Shown piece by piece: positions 28,748-36,922 of a stretch of DNA of 64,000 nt (position 1 is its first letter; the number at the start of each line of letters is the position of its first letter). The notes beneath the pieces are model-generated. The model saw only the letters and a program-made list of their open reading frames with translations. It did not search any database and was not told the DNA's origin. The position numbers and the translations under genes are program-made. The DNA is from Roseibacillus persicicus (GTDB taxonomy: Bacteria; Verrucomicrobiota; Verrucomicrobiia; Verrucomicrobiales; Akkermansiaceae), in contig NZ_BMXI01000002.1 in NCBI RefSeq assembly GCF_014651675.1, positions 20,414 to 84,413 on the forward strand, in the 5' to 3' direction.

Positions 28748-29142
28748 GACAATGTTAATGTGTGGGAGCGGATAGTGGAGAGTCGGAATTGGGAGTAAAG
28801 AAAAGAAGTTACCAAATCGCAAATTCTCCGCTTGAACCGTCGTAGTGGAAACGTGGTCGTTTGCAGAATCTTTGAAGGAAATTTTGAAAATTGTTATTTT
28901 TGCTGAAAAACTTGGCAATTTCATACCGTGGGGATTCAGGTGGGCGGCTAGGACGGCTCTCTGAACTCATACGGGTTCAAAAGGATCCTGCAGACGGTGT
29001 GAGCGAGGGGTGTTCTTGGTGGGGGGTGCAATTTCCCGCAAGCCTCTCGCGTGGTTTGGGCATAGGCCGCAAAAAAAAGGACATGCCTGAGCATGTCCTT
29101 TCGGGATGACTGGAGTGAGCCCGTCGGAACGGGGTGGGCGGA
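28748..29142. other. Intergenic region upstream of exbB
   Basis: This 395-bp gap carries the promoter and leader of the exbB operon at its left end and the efp terminator at its right end. The 28780-28920 part is AT-rich (several A/T runs near 28870-28910), consistent with a promoter. No gene is convincing here. Confidence 0.5.
29071..29101 (-). terminator. Rho-independent terminator of efp
   Basis: A perfect 11-bp stem (AAAGGACATGC, loop CTGA, GCATGTCCTTT; 29076-29101) is followed on the minus strand by a run of eight T. It lies about 40 bp after the efp stop and is the strongest terminator in the window. Confidence 0.95.
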
Positions 29143-29703
29143 CTAAGCGCGGCCCACGTAAGAGCCGTCGGCGGTGTTGATCTTCAGCACGTCGCCTTCT
29201 TTTACAAAGAGGGGGACCTGGACTGTGATTCCAGTCTCGAGGGTCGCGGGCTTGGTGGGGTTGTTCGCGGTGTCGCCTTTGATGCCTTCGGACGACTCGG
29301 TAACGAGTAGCTCAACATTGGAAGGGAGGTCGATGGAGACGGCTTCGCCCTCGAGGAAAAGGATCTCCACTTCCTGGCCTTCCTTCATGAAGTCCTTGGC
29401 ATCGCCGACGAGGGTCTCGTCAAAGGTGACGGTCTCGTAGGTATTGAGGTCCATGAAGTGGTAGCCCGAAGGGTCGGTGTAGGAGAATTCCAGCTTCTGG
29501 CGATCGGTCTCGACGATTTCCACTTTATCTGAAGAGGCGAAGCGGATGGTCTTCTTGTTGCCATTGTTGAATGAGCGGATAGTGGCGGCGATGAGGGCGT
29601 TGCCTTTGCCGGGGGTGCGGTGTTCCAGACCGAGGACGATTCCGCGATCACCTTCATATTTAATACACTGACCTTTTTTGAGATTGGTTGCGACAACTGC
29701 CAT
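29143..29703 (-). CDS. efp: Translation elongation factor P
   Basis: EF-P relieves ribosome stalling at polyproline stretches. The 186 residues cover the three expected beta domains, with the P-site loop RTPGKGNAL carrying Lys33, the position that is modified in many bacteria. The family C-terminal region ITVQVPLFVKEGDVLKINT is also present. No EpmA, EpmB, EarP or YmfI-type modification gene is in the window, so the modification state is unknown. It is a single-gene unit with its own strong terminator. Confidence 0.97.
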   Translation of the reverse strand: MAVVATNLKKGQCIKYEGDRGIVLGLEHRTPGKGNALIAATIRSFNNGNKKTIRFASSDKVEIVETDRQKLEFSYTDPSGYHFMDLNTYETVTFDETLVGDAKDFMKEGQEVEILFLEGEAVSIDLPSNVELLVTESSEGIKGDTANNPTKPATLETGITVQVPLFVKEGDVLKINTADGSYVGRA

Positions 29704-30041
29704 GATGGGGAGGTTTGAAGTCGGAAATGGGCAGTGTGGAAAGGGAAAAATGACTGGGGATGACAGTTTTTCCCGATCAAGAAGGCTTCTTTGCAGTCGA
29801 TTGCAGAGGGGGTGATGTTGCGGTTCGCCTTCTTGATGATGAGTTTCTGGCTGTCGGAGGGCGGGTTTTTACTTCAATCGAATCTCCTGCGTAGTTGCTT
29901 TGGCTTTACGTCAGAAAGGATTATTCAGCTTTCGGGCACGGCGCATTGACAAGGGGGGTGCGTTTGGCGCAATTTGTTAGTTCAAGCAAGCTGGACAAAA
30001 GTTCGCGCCTTGTCTTTTCCCAAGCACACACCACACAACCC
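29704..30041. other. Intergenic leader between efp and the secretion cluster
   Basis: This 338-bp gap separates the divergent efp and first GspE/PilB genes and should hold both promoters. The ATPase reading frame stays open to 29895, but the extra sequence is not family-like. A short frame at about 29812-29947 also runs through it without recognisable features. No strong hairpin seen. Confidence 0.4.
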
Positions 30042-31712
30042 GTGTATTCGAATCAGGATTATCTCAGTCAATTGTTGGTAGAAGCCGGAGTGGTTTCTTC
30101 CGAAGCCGTCGAAGAAATTAAACGCTCAGGAGCGTCTGAAATCGTAGATCGACTGCTCATGGATGGAGCCGTAGAGGAGGCGCAAGTCACTGCCGTTATC
30201 GCGGAAAATGCTTCCATGCAGGTCGTCGATCTCTCGGAGTATGAAATTCCTGCGGCCGTTGCGCAGCAGATGACATCCGACGTCGCCAAGCGCTTCCAAG
30301 CCGTTCCCGTTCACGATGATGGCACCGAGTTGATGGTGGCGATTGCCGATGGTCTCAACTTCGAGACACTCGACAGTCTGCCCCACGCGGTTGGTCGCCA
30401 GATCAATCCCGTCCTTGCCAATCTTTCCGATATCAAGCGCTTACTGGTTGAGGTCTATCGCGTCGGCGGCAGTGATGATGAGGATATCCCCGAGTTCGAG
30501 GTTTTGACCATGGAAGGGGTCGAGGAGATCAGCGAGGAAGACGCGCCCATCGTGCGGATCGTGACGTCTACGCTGATGAACGCCTTTAAGATGAAGGCCT
30601 CCGATATTCACATCGAGCCCTTGGAATCCACGCTGCGGGTTCGCTTCCGCATTGATGGCAAGCTCATCGAGGTGGAGAATCATCCCAAGAAGCTTTTGCC
30701 TGCGGTGGTTGCCCGTCTGAAGGTGATGAGTGGTGCCATGAGTATCGCGGAGAAGCGGATGCCTCAGGATGGTCGCATCCAGATGCGGATTGCGGGCAAG
30801 TCGGTCGACCTCCGGGTTTCGACCGTTCCTTCCAACCACGGCGAAAGCGTGGTCATGCGTATTTTGGACAAGTCGGCCCTGACTCTGGGTCTTCCCCAGC
30901 TGGGCTTCCTGTCCGATGACGAGGCAACCTTCAAAGAGATGCTTGCCCTGCCGGACGGCATCTTGCTGGTCACAGGACCTACTGGTTCCGGTAAGACCAC
31001 GACCCTTTACGCTTGTTTGAATGAGATCAACAAGCCCGACAAAAAGATCATTACGGTGGAAGACCCGGTCGAGTATCAGCTCGCGGGTATCAACCAGGTA
31101 ATGGTGAAGACTGATATCGGAATGACGTTCGCGGCAGCCCTGCGCTCCATGCTTCGTCAGGCTCCCAACATCATCATGGTGGGGGAGATTCGAGACAAGG
31201 AAACCGCGACCATCGCGATGAACGCCTCGCTGACCGGTCACTTGGTATTCTCCACTCTGCACACCAACGATGCGACTGCAACGGTGGCTCGTTTGGCCGA
31301 TATGGGTATCAAGCGCTTCCTGATTGCTTCCGCAGTGCGGGCCGTTCTCGCCCAGCGTCTGGTGCGTCACCTCTGTCCGAACTGCAAAGCTCCCGTTCCG
31401 TTGACCGAGCGTGAGATGCGCATTCTGGGCATCGATAGCGAGCGTGCGGCCGCTGATAACATCCTCGGCCCCATCGGTTGTGAAAAGTGTCGCCAAGGCG
31501 GCTACAAGGGCCGGAAGGGTATCTTTGAGATTTTCAAGGTGGACGACGAGGTTCGCAATATGATCAACGACGACTTGAGTAGTCCCGAGCTGCGGAAGCG
31601 AGCCCGGGAGTTGGGGATGCGCACCATGAGGGAAGACGGCATCCGGAAGGTGTTGGGTGGCATGACCTCCGCAGAAGAAGTCATTCGGGTAACGATGGCG
31701 GACGAAAACTAA
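30042..31712 (+). CDS. gspE: GspE/PilB-type secretion ATPase (first copy)
   Basis: A hexameric cytoplasmic ATPase that drives pseudopilus or pilus assembly. The GTG at 30042 (MYSNQDYLSQLL) gives 556 residues, matching the 557 of its neighbour; the frame runs open to 29895. Residues 1-150 form an MshEN-like N-domain. The ATPase core has Walker A GPTGSGKTTT starting at 312 (K318), the Asp-box segment, Walker B MVGEIRDKETA and the His box HTNDATATVARL. Two CxxC pairs (CPNC at 445-448 and CEKC) form the zinc subdomain. It is followed 18 bp later by a second ATPase gene. Confidence 0.95.
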   Translation: MYSNQDYLSQLLVEAGVVSSEAVEEIKRSGASEIVDRLLMDGAVEEAQVTAVIAENASMQVVDLSEYEIPAAVAQQMTSDVAKRFQAVPVHDDGTELMVAIADGLNFETLDSLPHAVGRQINPVLANLSDIKRLLVEVYRVGGSDDEDIPEFEVLTMEGVEEISEEDAPIVRIVTSTLMNAFKMKASDIHIEPLESTLRVRFRIDGKLIEVENHPKKLLPAVVARLKVMSGAMSIAEKRMPQDGRIQMRIAGKSVDLRVSTVPSNHGESVVMRILDKSALTLGLPQLGFLSDDEATFKEMLALPDGILLVTGPTGSGKTTTLYACLNEINKPDKKIITVEDPVEYQLAGINQVMVKTDIGMTFAAALRSMLRQAPNIIMVGEIRDKETATIAMNASLTGHLVFSTLHTNDATATVARLADMGIKRFLIASAVRAVLAQRLVRHLCPNCKAPVPLTEREMRILGIDSERAAADNILGPIGCEKCRQGGYKGRKGIFEIFKVDDEVRNMINDDLSSPELRKRARELGMRTMREDGIRKVLGGMTSAEEVIRVTMADEN

Positions 31713-31730
31713 TTTTTACGAAACCAGAAA

Positions 31731-33404
31731 ATGGACAATACACAAGTCATCGAACTTTTTCAGAACCGCGGGATGTTGGAGCCCGGGTTGCAGGCCGAGT
31801 TGAAAAGCCAGTTGGAATCCAGCGGCAAGGAAATCGGCGAACTGCTGACCGACTATCAGGTTCTCAGCAACAAGGAAGATATCTGGCCTATTATCGCGCA
31901 GGAGCTCGGAACCGAGCTTTTCGACCTCTCGACCTATGTGCCTCCGCGGCAGGTTCTTTCCATGGTCCCGGCAGGTCTTGCCCGTCTTCACGGAGCCTTG
32001 CCTTTGCTCGTGGATGAGAATGGCCTGACCGTTGCTCTCTCCGATCCTTTCAATCCGCAGACGATCGAAGATTTGCGTTTTGCCCTCGGGCAAAATGTCA
32101 ATCAGGTCATCGCTCCCACCGACCTCATCGAGGCCAAGTTGAACACTCTCTACGCAGGCGACCAATCCGACGCCATGCAGGAGGTTCTCGGCCAGATGGC
32201 GGCTGAGTTCAGTGGCAAGTCTGCCAGCGAGTTGGAGGATGAGGCTAATGCGGCCCCCATCGTTCGTTACGTTGACTTGGTTCTTTTCCAGGCGATTCGC
32301 GAAAAGGCCTCCGACATTCACTTTGAGCCGTTCGAAAACGACTTCCAGATCCGTTACCGGGTTGATGGAGCTCTCTACGCGATGGATCCTCCGCCAGCTC
32401 ACCTGGCGCTTTCGATCATTTCCCGGGTCAAGGTTATGGCCAACCTCAATATCGCTGAGAAGCGGGTGCCACAAGATGGCCGGATTGTGAAAAAGGTCGG
32501 TGACCACCATGTCGATATGCGGGTTTCTTCCCTGCCGACGACATACGGGGAAAGTGTCGTTCTCCGGGTCTTGGATAGTTCTTCCGTCAACCTCGATTTG
32601 GAGGCTCTCAGCCTGCCGGAAGAGATTGATAGCTACATTCGCGAAACCATCGAAAAGCCCAACGGCATTTTCGTGGTTACAGGACCAACGGGAGCCGGTA
32701 AGACGACTACCCTTTACGCCGCCTTGCGCCAGATCAACCGAGTCGATACCAAGCTTCTAACAGCAGAAGACCCGGTGGAATACGACGTGGACGGGATCAT
32801 TCAGATTCCGGTCAATGAGGCCATTGACCTGACCTTTGCCCGCGTTCTTCGAGCCTTCCTTCGTCAAGACCCTGACAAAATTCTGGTGGGTGAGATTCGT
32901 GACTTGGAGACGGCCCAGATTGCGATTCAGGCTTCTCTAACAGGTCACCTTGTTCTTTCCACCCTTCACACCAACGATGCCGCCGGAGCGGTCACTCGTT
33001 TGATCGATATGGGGACGGAGCCGTTTCTGGTAGCGGCCTCCCTGGAGGGAGTGTTGGCTCAGCGACTCGTGCGCCGGATTTGTCCGGATTGCCGAGCGGA
33101 CTACGAGCCCAACGAAGCCACTATTGCCCAGCTCGGGCTCTCCGCGAATGAGCTTGGCGACAAACGTTTCTACACCGGGGTAGGTTGTGAAACCTGTAAT
33201 GGTGGTGGGTATCGCGGGCGACGGGGGCTCTTCGAGCTTCTCAACATGTCCGACCCGATTAAGGAACTCGTCACCGAGCGAGCTCCTTCCGTGGTGATCA
33301 AGCACAAGGCCATCGAGCTGGGGATGAATACTCTGCGAGAAGATGGTCTGCGAAATATTTACGACGGAACCACCACTATCGAGGAAGTTCTGAAATACAC
33401 CTAA
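31731..33404 (+). CDS. gspE: GspE/PilB-type secretion ATPase (second copy)
   Basis: This 557-residue paralog keeps every catalytic motif: Walker A GPTGAGKTTT from 318 with K324, Walker B LVGEIRDLETA, His box HTNDAAGAVTRL, and two zinc CxxC pairs (CPDC, CETC). Its N-domain (about 1-150) diverges more from the first copy than the core does. Two intact ATPases ahead of a single GspF/PilC gene suggest mixed or alternative motors, a division sometimes seen as extension and special-purpose ATPases. No PilT-type retraction ATPase signature is seen in the window. Confidence 0.95.
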   Translation: MDNTQVIELFQNRGMLEPGLQAELKSQLESSGKEIGELLTDYQVLSNKEDIWPIIAQELGTELFDLSTYVPPRQVLSMVPAGLARLHGALPLLVDENGLTVALSDPFNPQTIEDLRFALGQNVNQVIAPTDLIEAKLNTLYAGDQSDAMQEVLGQMAAEFSGKSASELEDEANAAPIVRYVDLVLFQAIREKASDIHFEPFENDFQIRYRVDGALYAMDPPPAHLALSIISRVKVMANLNIAEKRVPQDGRIVKKVGDHHVDMRVSSLPTTYGESVVLRVLDSSSVNLDLEALSLPEEIDSYIRETIEKPNGIFVVTGPTGAGKTTTLYAALRQINRVDTKLLTAEDPVEYDVDGIIQIPVNEAIDLTFARVLRAFLRQDPDKILVGEIRDLETAQIAIQASLTGHLVLSTLHTNDAAGAVTRLIDMGTEPFLVAASLEGVLAQRLVRRICPDCRADYEPNEATIAQLGLSANELGDKRFYTGVGCETCNGGGYRGRRGLFELLNMSDPIKELVTERAPSVVIKHKAIELGMNTLREDGLRNIYDGTTTIEEVLKYT

Positions 33405-33473
33405 GAGAAAAATATCCGTAATGGCTGCTTGCACAGCCACCGACACTCAAGATACACATTAACCAGAAACGAC

Positions 33474-34757
33474 ATGGCAAATTTTCAGTACATCGCGCTC
33501 GACGCTTCGGGCCAGCAACATGAAGGCGCAATCGAAGCCGGGACCCGCGAGGAAGCGATTCAACAGCTTCAAGGCCAAGGGCTTTACCCGACCAAAGTCG
33601 GGGAGTCCGGCAAAAAGTCGAAAGGCGGTTCAAAGAAGGGCGCTGCGAAAAAGTCGACTGCGAAAAAGGGCAAGAACGCCAAGGGTGGCGTTGGCGGAAA
33701 ATTGAAGCCGAAAGTGCTCATGATCTTCACTCGCCAGCTGGCGACCTTGATTGACTCCGGCTTGCCGTTGTTGCGTGGGCTCAATGTTCTTTCCAAGCAG
33801 GAGCCCAATCCTGTTCTGAAGGGAACGATCAGCTCTCTTGCGGATTCGGTTCAAGGTGGTTCCACTTTCTCAGAAAGTCTGGCCCAACACCCCCGCATCT
33901 TCAACAAGCTCTATGTGAACATGGTCAAGGCCGGTGAGCTGGGCGGTGTTTTGGAAGTCGTTCTCAACCGCCTTGCAGAATATCAGGAGAAGGCCCAGAA
34001 GCTGAAGAACAAGATCGTTTCAGCGATGGTTTATCCGGTGATCGTGATGTGTATCGCGGTCTTCATCCTGACCTTCCTGATGATTTTCATCGTTCCGAAG
34101 TTCAAGGAGATGTTCCGCGATATGAACGTGGATCTTCCTCTGATTTCCAAGGTGGTCTTCAACGCTTCAGGATTCCTGATGGCCACTACCGTGCCATTCG
34201 TTCCGAACATCGTGTGGCTCCTAATTCTCGGTGTCGGTATCTACATCGGTTTCACTTCATGGGGAAATACCAAGGGTGGGCGCAAGGCAATCGATTCCTT
34301 CAAATTGAATGCACCTCTCTTCGGAGACATTCAGCGCAAGAGTGCCATCGCTCGTTTTGCCCGGACCTTGGGAACGCTGGTGACATCTGGTGTCCCCATC
34401 CTTCAAGCTCTCAATATTACCAAAGAGACTTCGGGTAATGTCGTTGTATCCGATGCGATTGAGAAAGTTTATGACTCGGTCAAAGAAGGTGAATCTATCG
34501 TCAGCCCGATGCAGGCCAGCAGCGTTTTCCCCTCCATGGTCATTAGCATGGTGGACGTGGGAGAGGAAACAGGTCAGCTCCCCGAGATGCTTCTGAAGAT
34601 TGCCGACGTCTATGACGATGAGGTCGATAACGCGGTGACCGCACTGACCTCCATTCTCGAGCCCATCATGATTGTCTTCCTGGCTGTCGTGGTTGGTGGT
34701 ATCGTATTCGCGCTCTTCCTGCCCCTGATGAAGGTGATTCAGACCATGCAGGGCTAA
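33474..34757 (+). CDS. gspF: GspF/PilC-type inner-membrane platform protein with Lys-rich linker
   Basis: A 427-residue polytopic platform protein. The ATG at 33474 (MANFQYIALDASGQQHEG) matches the family start. The first GspF domain begins near residue 82 (LMIFTRQLATLIDSGLPLL), and the second repeats it near 302 (FARTLGTLVTSGVPIL), each followed by the EAG-type ISMVDVGEETGQLPEML signature or its first-domain copy. Residues 46-80 form an unusual Lys/Ala/Gly-rich linker between the N-terminal soluble part and the first domain. It lies in line with the two ATPase genes and two pseudopilin genes. Confidence 0.95.
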   Translation: MANFQYIALDASGQQHEGAIEAGTREEAIQQLQGQGLYPTKVGESGKKSKGGSKKGAAKKSTAKKGKNAKGGVGGKLKPKVLMIFTRQLATLIDSGLPLLRGLNVLSKQEPNPVLKGTISSLADSVQGGSTFSESLAQHPRIFNKLYVNMVKAGELGGVLEVVLNRLAEYQEKAQKLKNKIVSAMVYPVIVMCIAVFILTFLMIFIVPKFKEMFRDMNVDLPLISKVVFNASGFLMATTVPFVPNIVWLLILGVGIYIGFTSWGNTKGGRKAIDSFKLNAPLFGDIQRKSAIARFARTLGTLVTSGVPILQALNITKETSGNVVVSDAIEKVYDSVKEGESIVSPMQASSVFPSMVISMVDVGEETGQLPEMLLKIADVYDDEVDNAVTALTSILEPIMIVFLAVVVGGIVFALFLPLMKVIQTMQG

Positions 34758-34779
34758 GTTTCATCCAAACGTTTCCATT

Positions 34780-35322
34780 ATGAAAATCTCCCACGTATCT
34801 CGCAAGTCGGTCTCCCGAGGCTTCACCTTGGTGGAAATCCTCACTGTGATCTCCATTATGGTTGTCCTGATGGCGATGACCTTCGGAATCGGCAAATGGG
34901 CAATGGGCAATGCCCAGATCGAAAAGGCCAGGACTCAAGTCAAACTCTTCGAGAATGCCCTGCAAACATACGAGGCGGACAAAGGTGAATACCCTCCCGG
35001 AGACGGTTCGGACAAAAGTTCGGTCAATCTCTACACTGCGCTCTACGAGGACGGCATCTTGAACAACAAGAAGGTCTACATGGATCAGCTGAATCCTGAT
35101 GGAGACCAGTTCAACCGGAAGATTAAGAACGGAGTGATTCTCGACCCATTCAAGCACAAGAAGCCCTATTTCTACCTGCGGGGTGTGGATGAAAATGGAG
35201 AAGAAGCTGGCAATGCCTACAATCCGGACTTCGACCTCTGGTCCCTGGGACCAAATGGTGTTGGTCGTGGAGATGGCGGTGCCAGTGACGAGGACCTCGA
35301 TGATGATATCGTCAATTGGTAG
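34780..35322 (+). CDS. gspG: GspG-like major pseudopilin
   Basis: A 180-residue type II secretion pseudopilin. The class III leader ends G14, followed by F15-T-L-V-E19, the site cut and methylated by prepilin peptidase, then the hydrophobic helix ILTVISIMVVLMAMTFG. The C-terminal half shows the GspG pattern of a YPPGDG loop, ILDPF and a YNPDFDLWSLGPNG region, which binds calcium in known GspG. No prepilin peptidase gene is in the window. It follows the platform gene by 22 bp and is separated from the next paralog by a strong hairpin. Confidence 0.93.
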   Translation: MKISHVSRKSVSRGFTLVEILTVISIMVVLMAMTFGIGKWAMGNAQIEKARTQVKLFENALQTYEADKGEYPPGDGSDKSSVNLYTALYEDGILNNKKVYMDQLNPDGDQFNRKIKNGVILDPFKHKKPYFYLRGVDENGEEAGNAYNPDFDLWSLGPNGVGRGDGGASDEDLDDDIVNW

Positions 35323-35373
35323 CCAGTTCCGCTGCTAGTCATTCGTTGCTGCGTGCACAGCGGCAAACTTTCC

Positions 35374-35412
35374 AGCCAACTGGTTCCACGAGGACCAGTT
35401 GGCTTCTTTACT
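35374..35412 (+). terminator. Hairpin between the two pseudopilin genes
   Basis: A perfect 11-bp stem (AGCCAACTGGT at 35374-35384, ACCAGTTGGCT at 35394-35404) is followed by TCTTTACTTT. It is a likely partial or full terminator for the secretion cluster, placed before the divergent pseudopilin paralog. Confidence 0.75.
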
Positions 35413-35428
35413 TTCTGAATAAACGATT

Positions 35429-35992
35429 ATGGAAACAAAGCCACCAACCCAACCCCCTCGGTCTCCAGCGAAGGCGAGCCGGAAAACGTTTCTCTTCATT
35501 GTGGCAATCCTTGTTGTTCTTTTTATTCTTCTTCTTTTGACTGTCGTCACCGGAATTGGAAAGTCGGCGATGAGCAATGCCTTGATTAACAAGGCCAGAA
35601 CCCAAATCAAACTCTTTGAGATCAAGCTGGAGGAATACCAGGCCGATCACGGAGAATTTCCTCTCGGCGATGGCTCTCCAACGAGTTCAGGCTCGCTCTA
35701 TGATGCCTTCTATCAGAATGGAATTAGGAGTGGCAGTAAGGTCTATATGCCTGAGCTCGATTCAAAATACTCTGATTCTTTTCGGGGCCAAATCCGAGGT
35801 GGACTCATTCTAGATCCTTTCAAACATGGAAGACCCTACTTCTACCTGCGCGCTTACGATGCGAGCGGAACGATGGTGAAAGGGGCCGAGAATCCCAACT
35901 TTGACCTCTGGTCCGTGGGACCGGACGGGGTAGGGAGAGGAGATCGAGGCGCCACTGCTGCTGAGCTTGCCGATGATATCACCAATTGGTAA
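35429..35992 (+). CDS. GspG paralog lacking the prepilin-peptidase site
   Basis: This 187-residue protein is clearly a copy of the upstream pseudopilin. It shares KARTQIKLFE, a GEFPLGDGS loop, LILDPFKHGRPYFYLR, NPNFDLWSVGPDGVGRGD and a matching ADDITNW end. Yet its N-terminus is rebuilt: a Pro/Lys-rich cytosolic stretch (about 1-20), then a plain transmembrane helix (FLFIVAILVVLFILLLLTVV) with no Gly-Phe cleavage site and no Glu at +5. It should therefore stay as a membrane-anchored, unprocessed protein with a pseudopilin globular domain facing the periplasm. A regulatory or capping role is inference. It lies after a hairpin terminator and 36 bp before fdhD. Confidence 0.88.
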   Translation: METKPPTQPPRSPAKASRKTFLFIVAILVVLFILLLLTVVTGIGKSAMSNALINKARTQIKLFEIKLEEYQADHGEFPLGDGSPTSSGSLYDAFYQNGIRSGSKVYMPELDSKYSDSFRGQIRGGLILDPFKHGRPYFYLRAYDASGTMVKGAENPNFDLWSVGPDGVGRGDRGATAAELADDITNW

Positions 35993-36028
35993 GGGTGGGT
36001 GCAGGCCTACGCGGATTCCTGCCACTTC

Positions 36029-36805
36029 ATGAATTTTACCATCACCCGCTACAGTCCCGACGGGCACGCAGAGCTCTCTGACCAAGTGGCGGACGAAGAG
36101 CCGCTCCAGATCACGGTCGATGGCTTCCCTGTTGCGGTGGTGATGCGCACGCCGGGCGACGATCTCGACTTGGTGAGGGGGTTCCTGCTGACCGAGGGCT
36201 TTATCAGCAGCTTGCGGGATGTCTCCCGAATCGATGAGGAGCAAAAGAAGAACCATGCTCTCGTCTTTCTCGCTGATGGGGTCGAGTTCGACCGTGCCAA
36301 GCTCAGTCGCAATCTCTTCAGTGCCTCCTCGTGTGGAATTTGTGGCAAGGCGAGTATCGATTCCATCCGGCAGCAGCACCCTCCAGTAGGCGACGGGTTT
36401 ATGATTTTAGCCGAAACTCTTTTGACTTTTCCCGACCAATTGAGGCAGGCGCAAACAGCATTCCGTCGAACGGGTGGAATCCACGCCGCCGCACTGTTCA
36501 ACGCCTCAGGAGAGCTTCTTGTCTTACGCGAAGACGTCGGGCGCCACAATGCCATCGACAAAGCAGTGGGTTGGGCAGCAGGCAAGGGAATCGATTGCTC
36601 GGAGGTCGTTCTTCAAGTCTCCGGCCGAGTTTCCTTTGAGGTGATGCAGAAGGCACTCGCAGCCTCGATCCCCATCGTTTCAGCCATCTCGGCACCCTCG
36701 TCATTGGCGGTGGAATTTGCTCGAGAAAGCAATCAAGGCCTAGTCGGCTTTCTCCGTCCACCCAGCTTCAACGTCTATTCTGGTGCCGGGCGGATCCAAG
36801 TTTAG
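36029..36805 (+). CDS. fdhD: Formate dehydrogenase accessory sulfurtransferase FdhD
   Basis: FdhD moves sulfur from IscS to the molybdenum cofactor for formate dehydrogenase. The ATG at 36029 (MNFTITRYSPDG) gives 258 residues; the frame opens at 35999. The active CxxC pair is C102-G-I-C105 in SASSCGICGKAS, and the family stretches FRRTGGIHAAALF, VLREDVGRHNAIDKAVGW and SAISAPSSLAVEFA are intact. No formate dehydrogenase or cofactor gene lies in the window. If the ABC importer at 40-44 kb does carry selenium oxyanions, both would fit a selenium-dependent formate dehydrogenase elsewhere, but that link is inference. Confidence 0.96.
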   Translation: MNFTITRYSPDGHAELSDQVADEEPLQITVDGFPVAVVMRTPGDDLDLVRGFLLTEGFISSLRDVSRIDEEQKKNHALVFLADGVEFDRAKLSRNLFSASSCGICGKASIDSIRQQHPPVGDGFMILAETLLTFPDQLRQAQTAFRRTGGIHAAALFNASGELLVLREDVGRHNAIDKAVGWAAGKGIDCSEVVLQVSGRVSFEVMQKALAASIPIVSAISAPSSLAVEFARESNQGLVGFLRPPSFNVYSGAGRIQV

Positions 36806-36922
36806 CAGTCGGGCTGGGCAATCAGGAGAGGGAAAGCCTCGATGAGTTTTCGGGGCTGGTCGAATCCCTCCTCCTTTGCGGTTCGTGGGTGGACTGGTCT
36901 GCTGTTGGCCCGATTGGTATCT

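Noticed and set aside
29812-29947. Short frame in the efp/secretion-cluster gap
   Set aside because: No homology-like features. It overlaps the likely promoter region.
33421-33462. Thirteen-codon frame before the GspF/PilC gene, possible leader peptide
   Set aside because: No attenuator structure next to it and no ribosome-binding signal, so chance is likely.
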